The notes: a model not told the origin generated them from the sequence alone. A stretch of DNA of 64,000 nucleotides from Polymyxa betae (GCA_003693705.1 RBZT01000404.1:62001-126000), one strand, 5' to 3'. Positions 46,069 to 57,739 are shown, counted from the first letter of the stretch. Made by a program: numbers and translations.

Positions 46069-48084
46069 TTATTGCTCAGGCTCATCGATTGCGCAAATTA
46101 CGTCAATATCGATTCGGGTATCAGCGTTTGAATTCACGAATTTCACGAACCTCATCGTGCCCGGCTCCGCTCTTAGAACCATCGTCAGAGAATTCGCTGA
46201 AGGGGTAACAACACAGAGCGGTTTCTCGGCTTCCTCATCGACATAAACGGTGGCGCCAGACTCGACGTCTTCTCCAACTATAACAGAGCTGTCAGAATGC
46301 ATCGATTTTTCGCCTCTGTGTAATACCAGTGGTGAAAGCAAACGAAACATCGAGAGACGCCCGTTGTGCTTCGGGGTCATCATCGTAGGCAAGTGTATAA
46401 CAGCCGGGCGAGAATTCCCGCACGAGTGTCGTAGCTGACATGATACGGTAATATGAACCTGATAGAATCTGGAGCAGCTTCATCATCGCCTGCGATTCGA
46501 ATAGACTGCAAACCTGAAATTGACGTCAACGAAAAATTTTGAAAACGAGTTCGACCCAGACCTCTTCGAACACGTTTTCGGATCCCGAATTCCTATCCAG
46601 TACCTAGATCTTGGTAAGATAGAGTTGAGGTGGAAAGCATGCACCAAACCTCAAATCGGCGCTTGTTAAAGGGACCGACAACGCTCCACTTGGCACACGT
46701 TCCGGAAACGGCGGCCTGCAACCGATCCCATTGCGGTTTCGATAAGAAATCGCGAAGTTCAATCTGTGGTAACAGTTCAATTAAGCAGCAAATCAGCGAA
46801 ACAGCTGAACCTCTGATTCGCTCTCGAACTGGTTACAGATCTGACGTTGGACCTGCTTCTTCAGATATGACGGTGATATCCACTGCTGTAACAGTAGCAT
46901 ATCGGTTTCTGTCAATGATGATTCGGCAGCGATGTCGAACTTCGTCACGCGCAGTTGCTGTTCATAAAGTGTATCTGCGCTGGGCGCATTGAGGCAAGTC
47001 GGGGCACGCATCGGCTTCTCCTCAACACCATGGAACCTAACGCCGGTCAGATCCCGCCTAAATGGATTCCCCAGAGAGTTCTCGGAACGAGAAAACGCCA
47101 AACTGATGAACATGTTTTGAAAATATACGAAGCGTTGGCGATACAGAGCGAACCAAAATGGTGCTTTGGAATTACCATCCGTTGATGGAAAGACGATGCT
47201 TATCAGAGAGGACCTCGGCAACCTGATGATAAGAGGCATTGGACACCTCGAAAAATACCAAAGAATTACGTCGGGGCAAAATCCGGGCGCAGACCGCGTC
47301 CGGTTCCCCGGCGGAATCCACGGAAAACAGATCGAGATGGCCACCGTCCTGTTCGGACCAATCATCTGGGACCAGATACAGGATGAAGGCAATACGGCGA
47401 CCGAGAAGCTGATCGTCGTGAGGGAGAAGATGGTCATGACGGCGATATAGCGACGAAGTTACTGGAATCAACACTCAGAAATTCCTCATCCATTCTGAAT
47501 CGGATTAAAGAAAGTAAAAGGCTTTAAATTATCCAAGCAACGGCGTGTTCAATAAGTGCAAATATGCTGACCGTCGATATTGGAGTTCAGCTGGATACCG
47601 GAGACAGCGGTTAAAGCGGCTCGGAATTCGTCCCCATAAAGCTGTTGAATGAATTCGGCGAGGGTCCGGGATTCAGTACCCGCCAGATCGTCGGATTGGT
47701 GGAAGTTATACAAATCGTTGTTCTTCTCGTAGAACGACTCCTCCATCAGTTCATCCTATCAAGATGATCAGCAACAGCTGCACGGTTTACAAACGAAACT
47801 AGAAACGATTCTGCCACAAACTTGAAAATTGCCGGAACGAACCGAAAACAAGACAAGCAAAGGGTTCTTGAGAAATGATACTGATAGCAGCAGGGTTAAA
47901 TGAAGTAAAAGCTATTAAAAGCGATTTATAGGCTAGATAGTGAATACTCCACCTGAATGCGGGCAAGAGAGCTGGAGTCGTTGACGAAGTCATCGACTCG
48001 AAATAATGGGAACGGCTGATGCGAGGCGAAAGCAGCCCGCGACTTCTCAATGACATCGTCCTTGGACCAGTCCAATCGGATCAT
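46069..48084 (-). CDS. OGFOD1: OGFOD1/Tpa1-type prolyl 3-hydroxylase
   Basis: Fe(II)/2-oxoglutarate dioxygenase that hydroxylates a proline of ribosomal protein uS12 and affects translation termination. Seven exons (47953-48084, 47572-47755, 47176-47461, 46811-47057, 46650-46763, 46327-46513, 46069-46277) give 452 aa. The catalytic half shows EKNNDLYNFHQSDDLAG, DHLLPHDDQLLGRRIAFILY (with the HxD metal ligands), DWSEQDGGHLDLF and NSLVFFEVSNASYHQVAEVL (second His), LSINGWRDLTGVRFHG. The second, non-catalytic half shows LLQQWISPSYLKKQVQRQ, ELRDFLSKPQWDRL, REFSPGCYTLAYDDDPEA, and GTMRFVKFVN, as in Tpa1. All key residues are present. Introns are 47-197 bp. Confidence 0.92.
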
Positions 48085-49232
48085 GATTGAGGAATGGATT
48101 CGCCGTGACGAAATGACGACCTTCAGTACGATAATCGCAGATGGAATTTCTGCGCCGGGGTCATGACAGACCCCACGACCCCAGACCGGAAATTTCTCGA
48201 AAATTTATCAAAATTTCTGGATTGCAGAAGAAGTTTCAAAGGGGGATCCTGAATGGATTATTTGCCTTCCTCATTTGAGATCAGCTTGGAGCAGAGTCGT
48301 TCCGCACAGCTCGGCGAATAGGCGACCTCAATTTCGGGCCGAACTTGACCTTAATTTTGGCCAAATTGTGAACCGGATACCGATTCTTTGCCCCATGGCC
48401 TTACAGCAATCAGATCGTCCGATGTCATGACGAAGACGTGGATGTTGATGTGGGCGCCTTCGCTGATAATGCGACGGTATAGCTGGCGCCCCGTCCAGGC
48501 CGAGATCTGCATGAATCGTCGCTGCCCCATCATGCAGATCTGGGCCCGATTCCGCTTCTGGCCGTTGGCCACGGTTTGGGCGCCGGCCTGCCGCCGTTTA
48601 CGTTACTGATGGCGTTACAGATCCGACTGGAGCACATCACTAGTACGAGTTACGTGGAGGGATCATGTGACATTCGCATCGAATACTACAACTTCGACGA
48701 TCTGCAGGATGAAGGATTGCTTCGTCTGCAGGCGACCACAGGCTCTGAAGCACAGCAGTTTATTGGCGAGCTGCGTCACGCTATCACCGATGCGCATGTC
48801 TTTAGAAATGTACTGTTGAATTAAGCGCCGATATGTGTAATGAGACTGAAACGCGAACCACGATAAGTGCCGGGAAAATCGTTCGAGCCACGAATGTCTC
48901 TTCGATCATCAGCAATTGTGTAGACCGTCCAGCGATCGGCTGTGGCTTGCGCTCCTGATATGACTGCAGAATGATGAACGCTGCCCGCTATTACATACCC
49001 GCCAGCGACCGTTCGGCTACGTGTGACTACAGACTACCGTTACAATGATGTTACGCTCCGTGTCACTTGGACGCCGCCGCTCCCGATTCGCACCAATCGC
49101 GGCAATCCTGACTTTCTGCGGACTTGGCAGCCCAGACCGTGGGTTTGTATCAAAGGCTGGGTGGCCCCATTGCCCCAATACGTTTCACGTCGGAGCCCTT
49201 CCCTGGGAGCTCACTGCTGAACATAACACGCT
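48085..49232. other. Unresolved region with GC-rich open frames
   Basis: About 1.1 kb upstream of OGFOD1 and of the LisH gene. A plus frame ending at 48834 reads PLLAVGHGLGAGLPPFTLLM then SCDIRIEYYNFDDLQDEGLL. An overlapping minus frame is also open, as expected in GC-rich DNA. A plus ATG at 48166 (MTDPTTPDRKFLENLSKFLD) could be an earlier exon. No consistent gene could be built. Confidence 0.35.
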
Positions 49233-50730
49233 ATGGCGCTGGCGCCTCCCTCCAGCCCGGCATTCGAGACACCCGAGCTGTAAGTACTATCGGGCGGATG
49301 GGTGCAGACCGGCGGCCGTACTGACCACCCCGTCGTTGGGCTTGCCAGATCGGATCTCGACCATGCCGTCTACGAGTATCTGTGCCTGCGCGGGTTCAAT
49401 TCGATCGCGCAGGCGTTCATGACGTCGACGTTCCAGTGCGGAGGCAGCGTCCCCGTTCCGATGTCATCGTTGTATCGGTTCTGGCACGCCCCCGTCCCGG
49501 ATCAGCAGCAGGCGACGCCGACGACCGCAACGACGCCGCCCCTGGCTCAGGCCCCAGGGCCCGGAACAACGCCCGCCGTCGTCACGGCAGCGACGACGAC
49601 CCAGCCGCGACCCTCACCGACCGGAGACAAGCTACATCCGTGTACATGGCCCAATTGCACGCAATCGTTCAGGAAGAAGAGCAACTTGCAGAGGTTCGAA
49701 TTGGCTCATTTCGGCTCTGTGCTCTGTGCATAATTTTTCCTGTTTATTCTGGTTTCACATTTTAAATTTTCTGGACTGACGTTACTGTATGCAACATCTG
49801 ATGATGTATCGCTTAGGCATATGCTGTTACATGAAGGTCGGCGGCCGTATCGTTGCACCGTGACTGTGGCGGACGGGACCTGCTGCGATAAGACGTTCGC
49901 CCGCGAGTCCGATCTGGCAGCGCACGTTCGCGTCCATAGTCCGTCCAGTTTTTCGGATCCGATCCCGGTGGTACTGACCCTCGTGCTCAGATGGAGTCCG
50001 GCCTTTCGTCTGCCCCGATTGCGGCAGGAAATTCACCCGGAATTCGGTGCGTCTTGTCGTTTTTGCCTTTGTTCAGCTGATTTTTTTTATAATTTTCGGC
50101 TGAATTTTACATTATTGTTATCTGATGACCAATTATGATAGGATTGGAGATCTCATGTTAAGTCAGTACATAATCGGGCTCCTTATTCCTGTCCAGGGAC
50201 CGGCTGCGGCGGCCGATTCGAGACGCTGAAGGAGCTTCGCGCCCATTTCCCGCACTGCACCGCCTCCGATGCCAATGCTGAGAAACAGCGGATCATGGCG
50301 GCCGCGGTCGATGACGATCTTCAAGATGGCGATGGAGGTGGCGGCGACGCTGTTCCCGTCGTCGCCGTCACTGCTCCTTGCCAGGTCTCTACATGCAGCC
50401 ATAATCCACCACTTTCCACATCACCAAAACGATTTGCCTGTTCTGGTCATGGTCAGCCGTCCTTCCAGGTATCTTTTGTCATTCATGTTAGGGTTTTAGG
50501 GTTTGGACTGCCGCTGTGCCATTCTTATTGTATTTGGTGTGCTTCTGTCAACGTTTTTTCTTTTGAAGCTGTCGACCTTGCATTGATTTCTCGTTTAGGT
50601 TCGTCATGATGATCATATTGATTTCTTAATCGATGGCGAATTACATCATTGGACCGATAAGTACTGTGAAAGTCACGGGCTCTTCAGCCTGATCGATTAC
50701 GCGCCCAGCTCAACGCCGTTATCCAATTGA
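49233..50730 (+). CDS. LisH-motif C2H2 zinc-finger protein
   Basis: Six exons (49233-49279, 49349-49693, 49817-49938, 49991-50050, 50197-50468, 50599-50730) give 325 aa. After MALAPPSSPAFETPEL comes a LisH motif (DLDHAVYEYLCLRGFNSIAQ, about aa 18-40), a dimerisation element. A P/T/A-rich linker follows, then zinc fingers: CTWPNCTQSFRKKSNLQRHM with the second His after splicing, CCDKTFARESDLAAHVRVH, the linker-like NGVRPF, CPDCGRKFTRNS (incomplete), and CGGRFETLKELRAHFPHC. The C-terminus is acidic and glycine-rich with short HDDHIDFLIDGELHHW tail. Likely a DNA-binding regulator. The fourth donor (gtcttg) is weak and chosen because it closes the frame. The pairing of LisH with C2H2 fingers is unusual. 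GC-rich, like its neighbours. Confidence 0.7.
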
Positions 50731-51206
50731 CCTTGGCCGAGTCATAATCAATGGCATACCTAAGCGCCGTGCTGCCCCGGGAGCCGCTAATAGCTCTTCG
50801 CAATCATATATCTATGATATTGTATATATCCCTATTCGAGACAAAGATCAAATTCGTTCAATTGTCGCAGTTGGCTGTGTCATTGGGCCAGAATATGTAA
50901 TACACGAGACCCTAAAACCTAACAGAACCCTGTTCACACACCAACCCACCAGCCTTTTCTCAACTTTGCAATCTCGCATCATCGTCAATCGATGCCGTTC
51001 TGATTCCGCTAACAAGTTTGCACACGAGTGAGGTCTGGCATCAACGCAAAGCACAGCCCGGGGTCGTGGGGTTAGCTCGGGGTTGTAGGGTGATGCTATC
51101 TGATGATTGTTGTGAGCGGAATCGCGCAGTTGCTCTTTCGATCGCGTGATATCGAGGATCAGGGTCGGGTAGTGATACTGCCCCCCAGGTACCAAACACA
51201 ATACAA
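50731..51206. other. Intergenic, no gene seen
   Basis: Gap between two plus-strand genes; presumed DNAJC11 promoter. It contains the telomere-like motif ACCCTAAAACCTAAC at 50909-50923 and a run of cytosines before the start codon (51180-51186). Confidence 0.5.
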
Positions 51207-54200
51207 ATGGAGGCGCTACCACCGCTTCACGATCATAGCGCCTGGGACGCCCTGGCCCAGGATATCGCCGCCGACGAATCGGACTGGTCGGCGTCCGTCT
51301 CGCATCAGACCGACCCGTATAGTATCCTAAACATGTACGCCATTTCAATCATCTCGAAACCGATGTGGTGCTGGCTCCGAACCATTTTCTGTTTACTCAG
51401 CGAGCACGTTTCCGGGATTGTTTAATGTTTCACATTGCATGTGGCATTTGTGTTACAGTCCTGCTGGTCGTCTTTTCCTTTTGCAAGTTGAAGAACATCG
51501 ACTTCTCCTTCAATGTGGTTTTCATGCAGAATTTTATTCCCACAGACGGAAGAGTGTCTTCAGCTGTGTTAACCTTTATCTTAGTCTGGGTTGAATTCAT
51601 CCTTTTGTTTGGTGTTTTGAAATCGGTCGCCTATGAAATGTTAACTCGATCACATTAAGGCCTTTACTTCATTATATCGTTGATGTTTTTTAACAGTTCA
51701 TTAACTGGGCTGGATTCGCTTTGCCGTCAAGGTTTCGCTTTTTCATCATTTGTGGATCTAACACCGTTCTGATATTGTGATTTACAATCTTGCTATTCTC
51801 ATAGTGTGTCTTACTGACAATTTGCTCTTCGTGTTTGATCATGTTTCCCCACTGTCTGATCATATGGCTGTTATGAACGACACATCGCTGATGATCGAAT
51901 TTCCACAGATCGCGGGCCAGTTCGGCTCATGATGTTCGTCTCCGGTACCGTCAGATGAGTCTCTTGTTCCATCCAGATCGGCATGCAACGTCCGGGTCGG
52001 CGCCGTCCGCTATCGCGTCCATATTCCCGATCGTGTCGGCGGCCAGTACGACATTGTCGGCGCCGTCGGAACGAGCCGCATTCGATATCCTGGGCGTATC
52101 GACTGAACATGATAAGGTCAGGTCGATCTGGCTGCGTTTCCGTTGATTCCGGGTTTGGGTCTGTAACGTGACATCAGTTCCCGATCTGTTACATTACGTT
52201 ACCCGGCTCCGTTTTCCGCCGTCGCCGCTTTCATTTCGCTCGTCTCGCCAACGTTTCGATATGAATCATGAAACCCTAAACCCTAACTCCTTTTTCAATA
52301 GAGCCGTTTCGATCCGTTCAGCGAGACGCTGCTAACACGCGCCGAGCTCGAGAAGCAGGTTCTCAATTCCGCCATCCAATCCGAACTGCAGCGTCGTCAG
52401 CGTCTGACGCAATGTCAGCTGGACGCCACCAGCGGTAATACCGGCCCCCCCCGGCCCGGCCGGGCCGGGTCCGCTCAGCCGAGTCGCCCGCTGAATCATC
52501 GCTGCTGTTACAGGGCCGGGTCCGGCGACGACCGAATTCCAGAGCCAGGTGCAGTTCGATATCGGTACCGGATACGACGCCGTCGGATTCGCGTCGTCGT
52601 TCACTCGCAGCCTGACGATGCGTTCGACCTGCATTCTCCAACTCTTCTGGTAAATTCATTCTTCGGTCTTCTTTCGTCATCGTTTCTCGAAACCATCTTC
52701 GCTTCTGGGTTTTATTCTTCGCTCTCGTCCCAGATTGGGCTCTGATCAATTAAGGTCAGGTCGCGAACGTATGATCTTTGGACATCGTCGAAGGTGGCGT
52801 TGGCTGTCACGAACGCCAACTTGTCGTTGGATGCGATCGGGACCAGAAAGCTGTCGCTGACGACCTCCGGACAGATGTGTGTCGGGCTGCGGACCCGTCT
52901 GCGCCAGTTCGTCACGCTCTGGTTCCGTCTGATGCACGCCTTCTCCGATTCTATGCTCGGAACACTCACGTTGACTCTGTCGCCATTACCCACCATCAGC
53001 TGTAATATCAATCAACGATTCAGCAAACGGAATCGAGGTGCGCTTTAATGCTTTGAATCTCGTTTTTTGAAGATCCCTTTCTCGGCTGCTTTTACGCCTG
53101 ATTTCTCGAACTCTTTTCCATTTCCGTTTTGTTTTTTTTACAGGGTTTTCACCTAACCCATTTTTCGTCTTGACTAAATGGCCTTCAGGCATGATGTCGT
53201 ACAACGGCGGCCTTCGTCTTTCTGGCCTGAACAGCGGTCTTGAGAGCAAAGTTCAATATCGACTCAATCGTCGTTATCACGTAATGCTGCGGGATGCTGA
53301 TTGCTGATTCGTTGCCGATCGTCGTATCAGGTATTCGCGGATCTTCACGGCTTCATCGTCGACAGCAGTCTCGAGGTCGGCATCTGTCGCCGCTTTCTTC
53401 ATGCCCCTGGTCTATCGCTGTCCTACTCGTTAACCTTCTCTGATTCCGAGGGCGTTCTCGTTAACTTAACCGCTGAGAGAGGTCCATGTCGAATTCGTCT
53501 GCCTTTATCTCTTACTGTACGCAGAACCCAAATTTCAAAGCTCAATTTATAATGTTCTCTTTAGGCCAACGAACCCGAGCCTTTCGCGCGCTATTGGAAG
53601 CTTCTCATGCTGCTTCCACTGATCGTTCAGGCGGGCGCGATCGTATTCCGATACCGACTGCAGCCTGAGCTTAGCTCTCAAGGCTTGATTTATGTTCGGC
53701 AACGTCGAGAGGCGATTCAGTGGCAGAAAGAGCACAGAAAAGAAGCTCAGCTGATTGCTATGAGAGAAGAAGGTGACGGCTGCACCGAATCGGTGTTTTG
53801 ACCTGATCTGATCCTGTTCCAGATGAGAACGGGCTGGTGATTGTTGATGCCAGATACGGCGATCTGTCGTCTCTATCCAGCCAGGATGGTCCAAATCTGT
53901 ATGGAGGCGATGATGATGATGATGAAGTCCTAGATGGAATGGAGTCGCTGTTTCCTGCAACAATCGATGCTGCTGTAGGCACTTGACGACTGTCAATTTG
54001 GCATTTTTTTTTGCAGTTTGAAATGAAAAGTTAAAAAAGTTTTTGCTTTTTTCAAACTCTTTCGGAAATCTCAAAATGTTGTTATTTTCGTTTTGGCGTT
54101 TTTTTCATCGTCCATATCGCCAACTGCCGTGTATTTAAACCATTGTCGATTCGTGTTTCTACAAAGTTCAATCACTAATGAGCATGCAGATTCCATTACA

Positions 54201-54393
54201 GATGTTGGTGAAACATGGTCGTTTGGAGATTCGCGGCTCGATCGCGTCGTTATCGGGTCTGTTCGCCGTTCGTCACAGTCCGCATTGTCGTCTGCGTATT
54301 CGATATCGCTACGATTGTGTCGATCATGAGGCCATCATTGCTGACGGCGAGGACTTCACGCTCCCGAACCCCGCCCACATTATTCGAATATAG
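51207..54393 (+). CDS. DNAJC11: DNAJC11-type J-domain protein
   Basis: Mitochondrial outer-membrane-associated J protein that in animals binds the MICOS/MIB complex and supports cristae. Ten exons (51207-51334, 51909-52116, 52302-52434, 52514-52649, 52760-53001, 53189-53280, 53331-53516, 53565-53772, 53823-53974, 54190-54393) total 1689 bases, 562 aa, close to human DNAJC11 (559 aa). The J domain spans TDPYSILN, YRQMSLLFHPDRHAT with the HPD triad, and LSAPSERAAFDILGV. A beta-strand-rich middle follows (VQFDIGTGYDAVGFASSFTR, LTLTLSPLPTISCMMSY). Near the end come a hydrophobic helix LLMLLPLIVQAGAIVF, a charged coil QRREAIQWQKEHRKEAQ, LVIVDARYGDL and the DUF3395 end IPLQMLVKHGRLEI. Intron 1 is 574 bp, by far the longest here. 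Confidence 0.92.
52450..52469. repeat. Perfect 20-bp GC-only palindrome in an intron
   Basis: Composed only of G and C and equal to its own reverse complement (CCCGGCCCGG and its complement). It lies in the third DNAJC11 intron (52435-52513), between donor and acceptor. In RNA it would fold into a very stable hairpin, bringing the splice sites closer. Confidence 0.9.
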
Positions 54394-54677
54394 CGCCGTA
54401 TCTATTGCACAGACGAGCCAGTACGACACCCGATTGCCAAAACGTAGTCCGTATCGTCAATCAGCATTGGCACGAGCACGCTTAGGATGTGGATACAAGC
54501 CTGGCGCCATTCCATTCATTAATAGCGGGAAATCAATCCGGGTTTCGAAAGGCGAATTAATCACGGAAGGCAGTATGACCTGAAGGGCTTCTTCACGCTG
54601 TCAGATCGGGGCGCCCTTTATCTTCATTTCCCATAATCGATTATTTATCTAGATATATCGGCGTCCGGCGGTCGTCT
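54394..54677. other. Intergenic, no gene assigned
   Basis: An open frame (to 54583, containing GCGYKPGAIPFINSGKSIRV) follows the DNAJC11 stop. It could be 3' UTR or a small exon, but has no recognisable domain. Confidence 0.35.
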
Positions 54678-56176
54678 ATGATGTCGTCGTTCGGGTTGCG
54701 AAGGGACGCCGGCGCCCAGCTGTTTCAATGCTCGGCGGATTCGATCGCCCGCACCTTACTGCCGGCGCAATCGCCGATCCTGATCGCCGACATCTGGTCT
54801 CTGGTCCTGCATTATACAGACGCCAGCACGCTGGCGCGATTCGCCACGGTCAGCCTGGACGCCAGCGAGATCGTCCAGCTCGAGCGTCGTCGCCGTCGTC
54901 AAGACGAACTGCAATCATGGCGTCGTGCTGCGGACGAATTCCGTCAGAAACAGGCGGCGGCCGCCCAGCGTCGGCAACGCCTGTCGCCGCGCATGGCCGA
55001 GTCGCTCGACACGCAGCTACGGGCGTCGATCAACGCCGAGCACGTCGTGCGCGCCCGCGTCCTGTTCGAATACGGCGCGCGAACGTCGCTGACGACGCAC
55101 GCCGGCCATGGCCAGGTCAACTTCGCCTCGATTTCGCAGCGCATTCTCGACGAGGACGAATCGCAAGAGCCGCGTCTGATCATGCTGGCCCAGCTGGTGC
55201 TGTTGTGCGGGCCGCCGTCCGCGACGACGTCGACCGTGGGCAACCGGCGTCTGTCGGCGTTCGACATCATCCTGTCGTTCGGCGTCGATCGACGACCGCA
55301 GACAAGCCTGCGCCTCCTGCAGATGCTGGCGGCGGCCGGGTTCCGGATCCCGTGCGCCAGCCTGCCGTCCTGGACCGCCTTCATGGACTCGTTCGCCGTC
55401 GAGAAACGATCGCAGGAGGTCAGCGGCAGCATCGTTCGCATCGCGATCGCACACCATTGTAAATTCATATCTTTTTCCGTTTTTTTTTTTATTTTCGCTC
55501 TTTTCTACAGTTTTGTTTTCCCTGTCGTACCGGCCCATGACGTTTCTCTTGTGCTAAAGGGTTCGATCTGGACAGTGTGATGGGTGACGGGTCCTGGAAT
55601 CGGTTCCCGCATGCGATTCTGGGCGCCATTCCCAGCCACTTTCTGCTATCGGAGATGATCGCGGCGGCCGCCCCCCAGATCCGATCGTGGCGTCCGGTTC
55701 AGACGCGGCGCCTGAATCGCCTGCTTCGGGACCACGGGCAATCGTCGGCCACCGTCCTCGAGTACTTTCAGCGATTCGGCCATACGCGGCGCCTGCTCCG
55801 AAGCATTCTGCTCCAGTCCCGACCGCTGCGCCAGGTCGTGCTGGTCCAATGGCCGCAGATCCTCGTGCATCTGTATGAATGCCATGACCATACGACACTG
55901 AGGCTGTTGTATGATCTGGAATCTGTTTTGGTCGGGTCGTTGGCGATCGATGATCGTGGGAATACGTTGCTGCATTATATGGCACGGGTCCCTAATCGGA
56001 TCGCTGCTCGATGTCTGGCCATGTTCACAGGCGACTCTCTCCTGAATCGTAATGATGATGGGGAGAGCGCTATGGAGGTTGCTGAGCGGTTCGGGCATTG
56101 CCTGCCGTTTAATACTGTCGAAGCCGCATCCGATGAATTATCACATCTGAGCCGCATTCACATCCTCCATGAATAA
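54678..56176 (+). CDS. F-box-like / ankyrin-like protein
   Basis: Two exons (54678-55458 and 55560-56176; 101-bp intron with a T-rich tract) give 465 aa. An F-box-like start reads SPILIADIWSLVLHYTDAST (about aa 32-51). A glutamine/arginine-rich helix follows. Then come ankyrin-like helix pairs: VVRARVLFEYGARTSLTTHA, RRLSAFDIILSFGVDR, TSLRLLQMLAAAGFRIP, TLRLLYDLESVLV, and a classic ankyrin fragment AIDDRGNTLLHYMARVPNRI. The last repeat reads NDDGESAMEVAERFGHCLP. If the F-box is real, it is a candidate ubiquitin-ligase substrate receptor. It is strongly GC-rich, so several false frames overlap on both strands. The ATG two codons apart (MM) leaves the start slightly ambiguous. Confidence 0.7.
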
Positions 56177-57497
56177 ACAAATAGTTCGATGTTCCTGAAT
56201 CGAGACCTGTTGCTGTAATGAATGTTGAAGTTTCATCTTGCAGTACGAATCATCAACTCCAGTTCTGTGACCTATAATTATCTGATCGTATTGGCGAGGT
56301 CACCCGTCAACAGCAACGCTGACACAATCCTGTGATTCGCTTGGTGTCAAAAAAGTGATCGCCAACGGTGACAACTGCAGCAATTGTCATGAAGTTTTCA
56401 GATTCCTAAATTTCCAATTTTCTGGGCACAATTACAGTACACATTTCGGCTTTGCCGCGCTCGAAACTTATATTGGGAACCATGTGTACGACTCTTCGTA
56501 CAATTAGCAGGTTTGCCGAAATTAAGACGTGAGAGTTCATTTTGAATCTTCGTTTTATATTGAAGACTTTTTAATACCGACCTTGAGTTTCAGTCCTCGT
56601 AACAGTCCAATCTTTCGGCCCAAATCTGTTCATTTGAGGCTGCCTTTCATCGGTACAGAAATGCGCCCGACCTAGAGCATGACACAGGAACCCGTTCCAT
56701 GTGGTCAAACCCTGCTGGCTGCAGCCCTCCAGAGATGTTTCGTCAACATCTATTTCGGTCATTTCTTCCCAGCTTTAGCAGCGGAAAAATGACATTTCCA
56801 GCAGGACGCAGGCGTTGATACGCCACAATTCTTCGTACTGGTCCTTGGAAGCGAGCTGGTTGTCGACATTCCAAGCTGCCAAAAACTCATGCAATCCGGG
56901 AGATTGTTGAAATTCCTTGGTACGAACGGGCGACGTGTTGTCGCATTTGCTCAGGACAAGCCGTTCTTCATGTATGAAAAGTCTAACCGTCACACCCTCT
57001 TTATTCTTGATGTTTCCTCGTTTATTGATTTAAGTATCAGACTTTTATTGGCAATCCATACAATCGCCCAGCGGTTGACCATATTGATTGAAAAAGAGAA
57101 CAATAACGTAGATAATTTAAGATGGATAACAATTCAGAACAATGGGCATAACAGAGTCGATAATAAGGAGTACCTAAATATCATGAAATGAAATGATAGA
57201 CATACAGGGTTCAGTTTTCGTTCCGATCTCGAAAGAGGATATGTACTGAAGATGAAAGGAAGTTGTCACACCACTGACAATTTTAACATGATCGCCTTAG
57301 CTGGAATCGGAATAATGGGTCTCCATCGCCTGGGAGAACTCGCAAGTCGCACCACACAAGGGCTCTGCGCCATGTTTGGGTCAGTTGATAATCGGGGAAA
57401 CTGGGGGATCTCTTTGCCTGTACAAAAGAGGGATATTAATCGCGACAGCATTGTAGTGAAATATGCCAAGGAAGACATGACTGTCAAGAACCATCGA
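56177..57497. other. Mostly unassigned, possible minus-strand gene
   Basis: Minus frames at 56775-56993 (HEFLAAWNVDNQLASKDQYE, EELWRINACVLLEMSFF) and 56571-56762 (MTEIDVDETSLEGCSQQGLT) look protein-like and could be two exons separated by a short intron. No family recognised. From 57000 to 57490 the DNA is AT-rich with nothing clear. Confidence 0.35.
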
Positions 57498-57660
57498 GAT
57501 GCCTGCATATCGTCTCTATCGTCGAGAGATGCCTGCATATTGTCTTTATCGTCGAGAGATGCCTGCATATCGTCGCTATCGTCGAGAGATGCCTTCATAT
57601 CGTCGCTATCGTCGAGAGATGCCTTCATATCGTCTCTATCGTCGATGATAGAGCTGCCTG
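57498..57660. repeat. 30-bp minisatellite, five copies
   Basis: Units repeat at exactly 30 bp (57501, 57531, 57561, 57591, 57621), each GCCT(G/T)CATATCGT-CT/GC-TATCGTCGAGAGAT, with a partial sixth copy around 57655 that turns into an inverted tail (TCTATCATCTATCATCGATGA). Read on plus it encodes DACISSLSSR repeats; on minus DD-rich repeats. It sits ~80 bp before the LINE relic. Confidence 0.92.
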
Positions 57661-57739
57661 CATATCGCTCTATCATCTATCATCGATGAATGCTGTTCAA
57701 AAACCATATCGAGTTGATGCAATCTCATCAGGACTTTGT

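Noticed and set aside
46415-46440. 24-bp intron in OGFOD1 (gttcatatt...tcag)
   Set aside because: Reading through keeps the frame and the conserved REFSPGCYTLAYDDD block.
57252-57689. Protein with DACISSLSSR repeats
   Set aside because: It is only the translation of the 30-bp minisatellite; both strands are open because the unit is a multiple of three.
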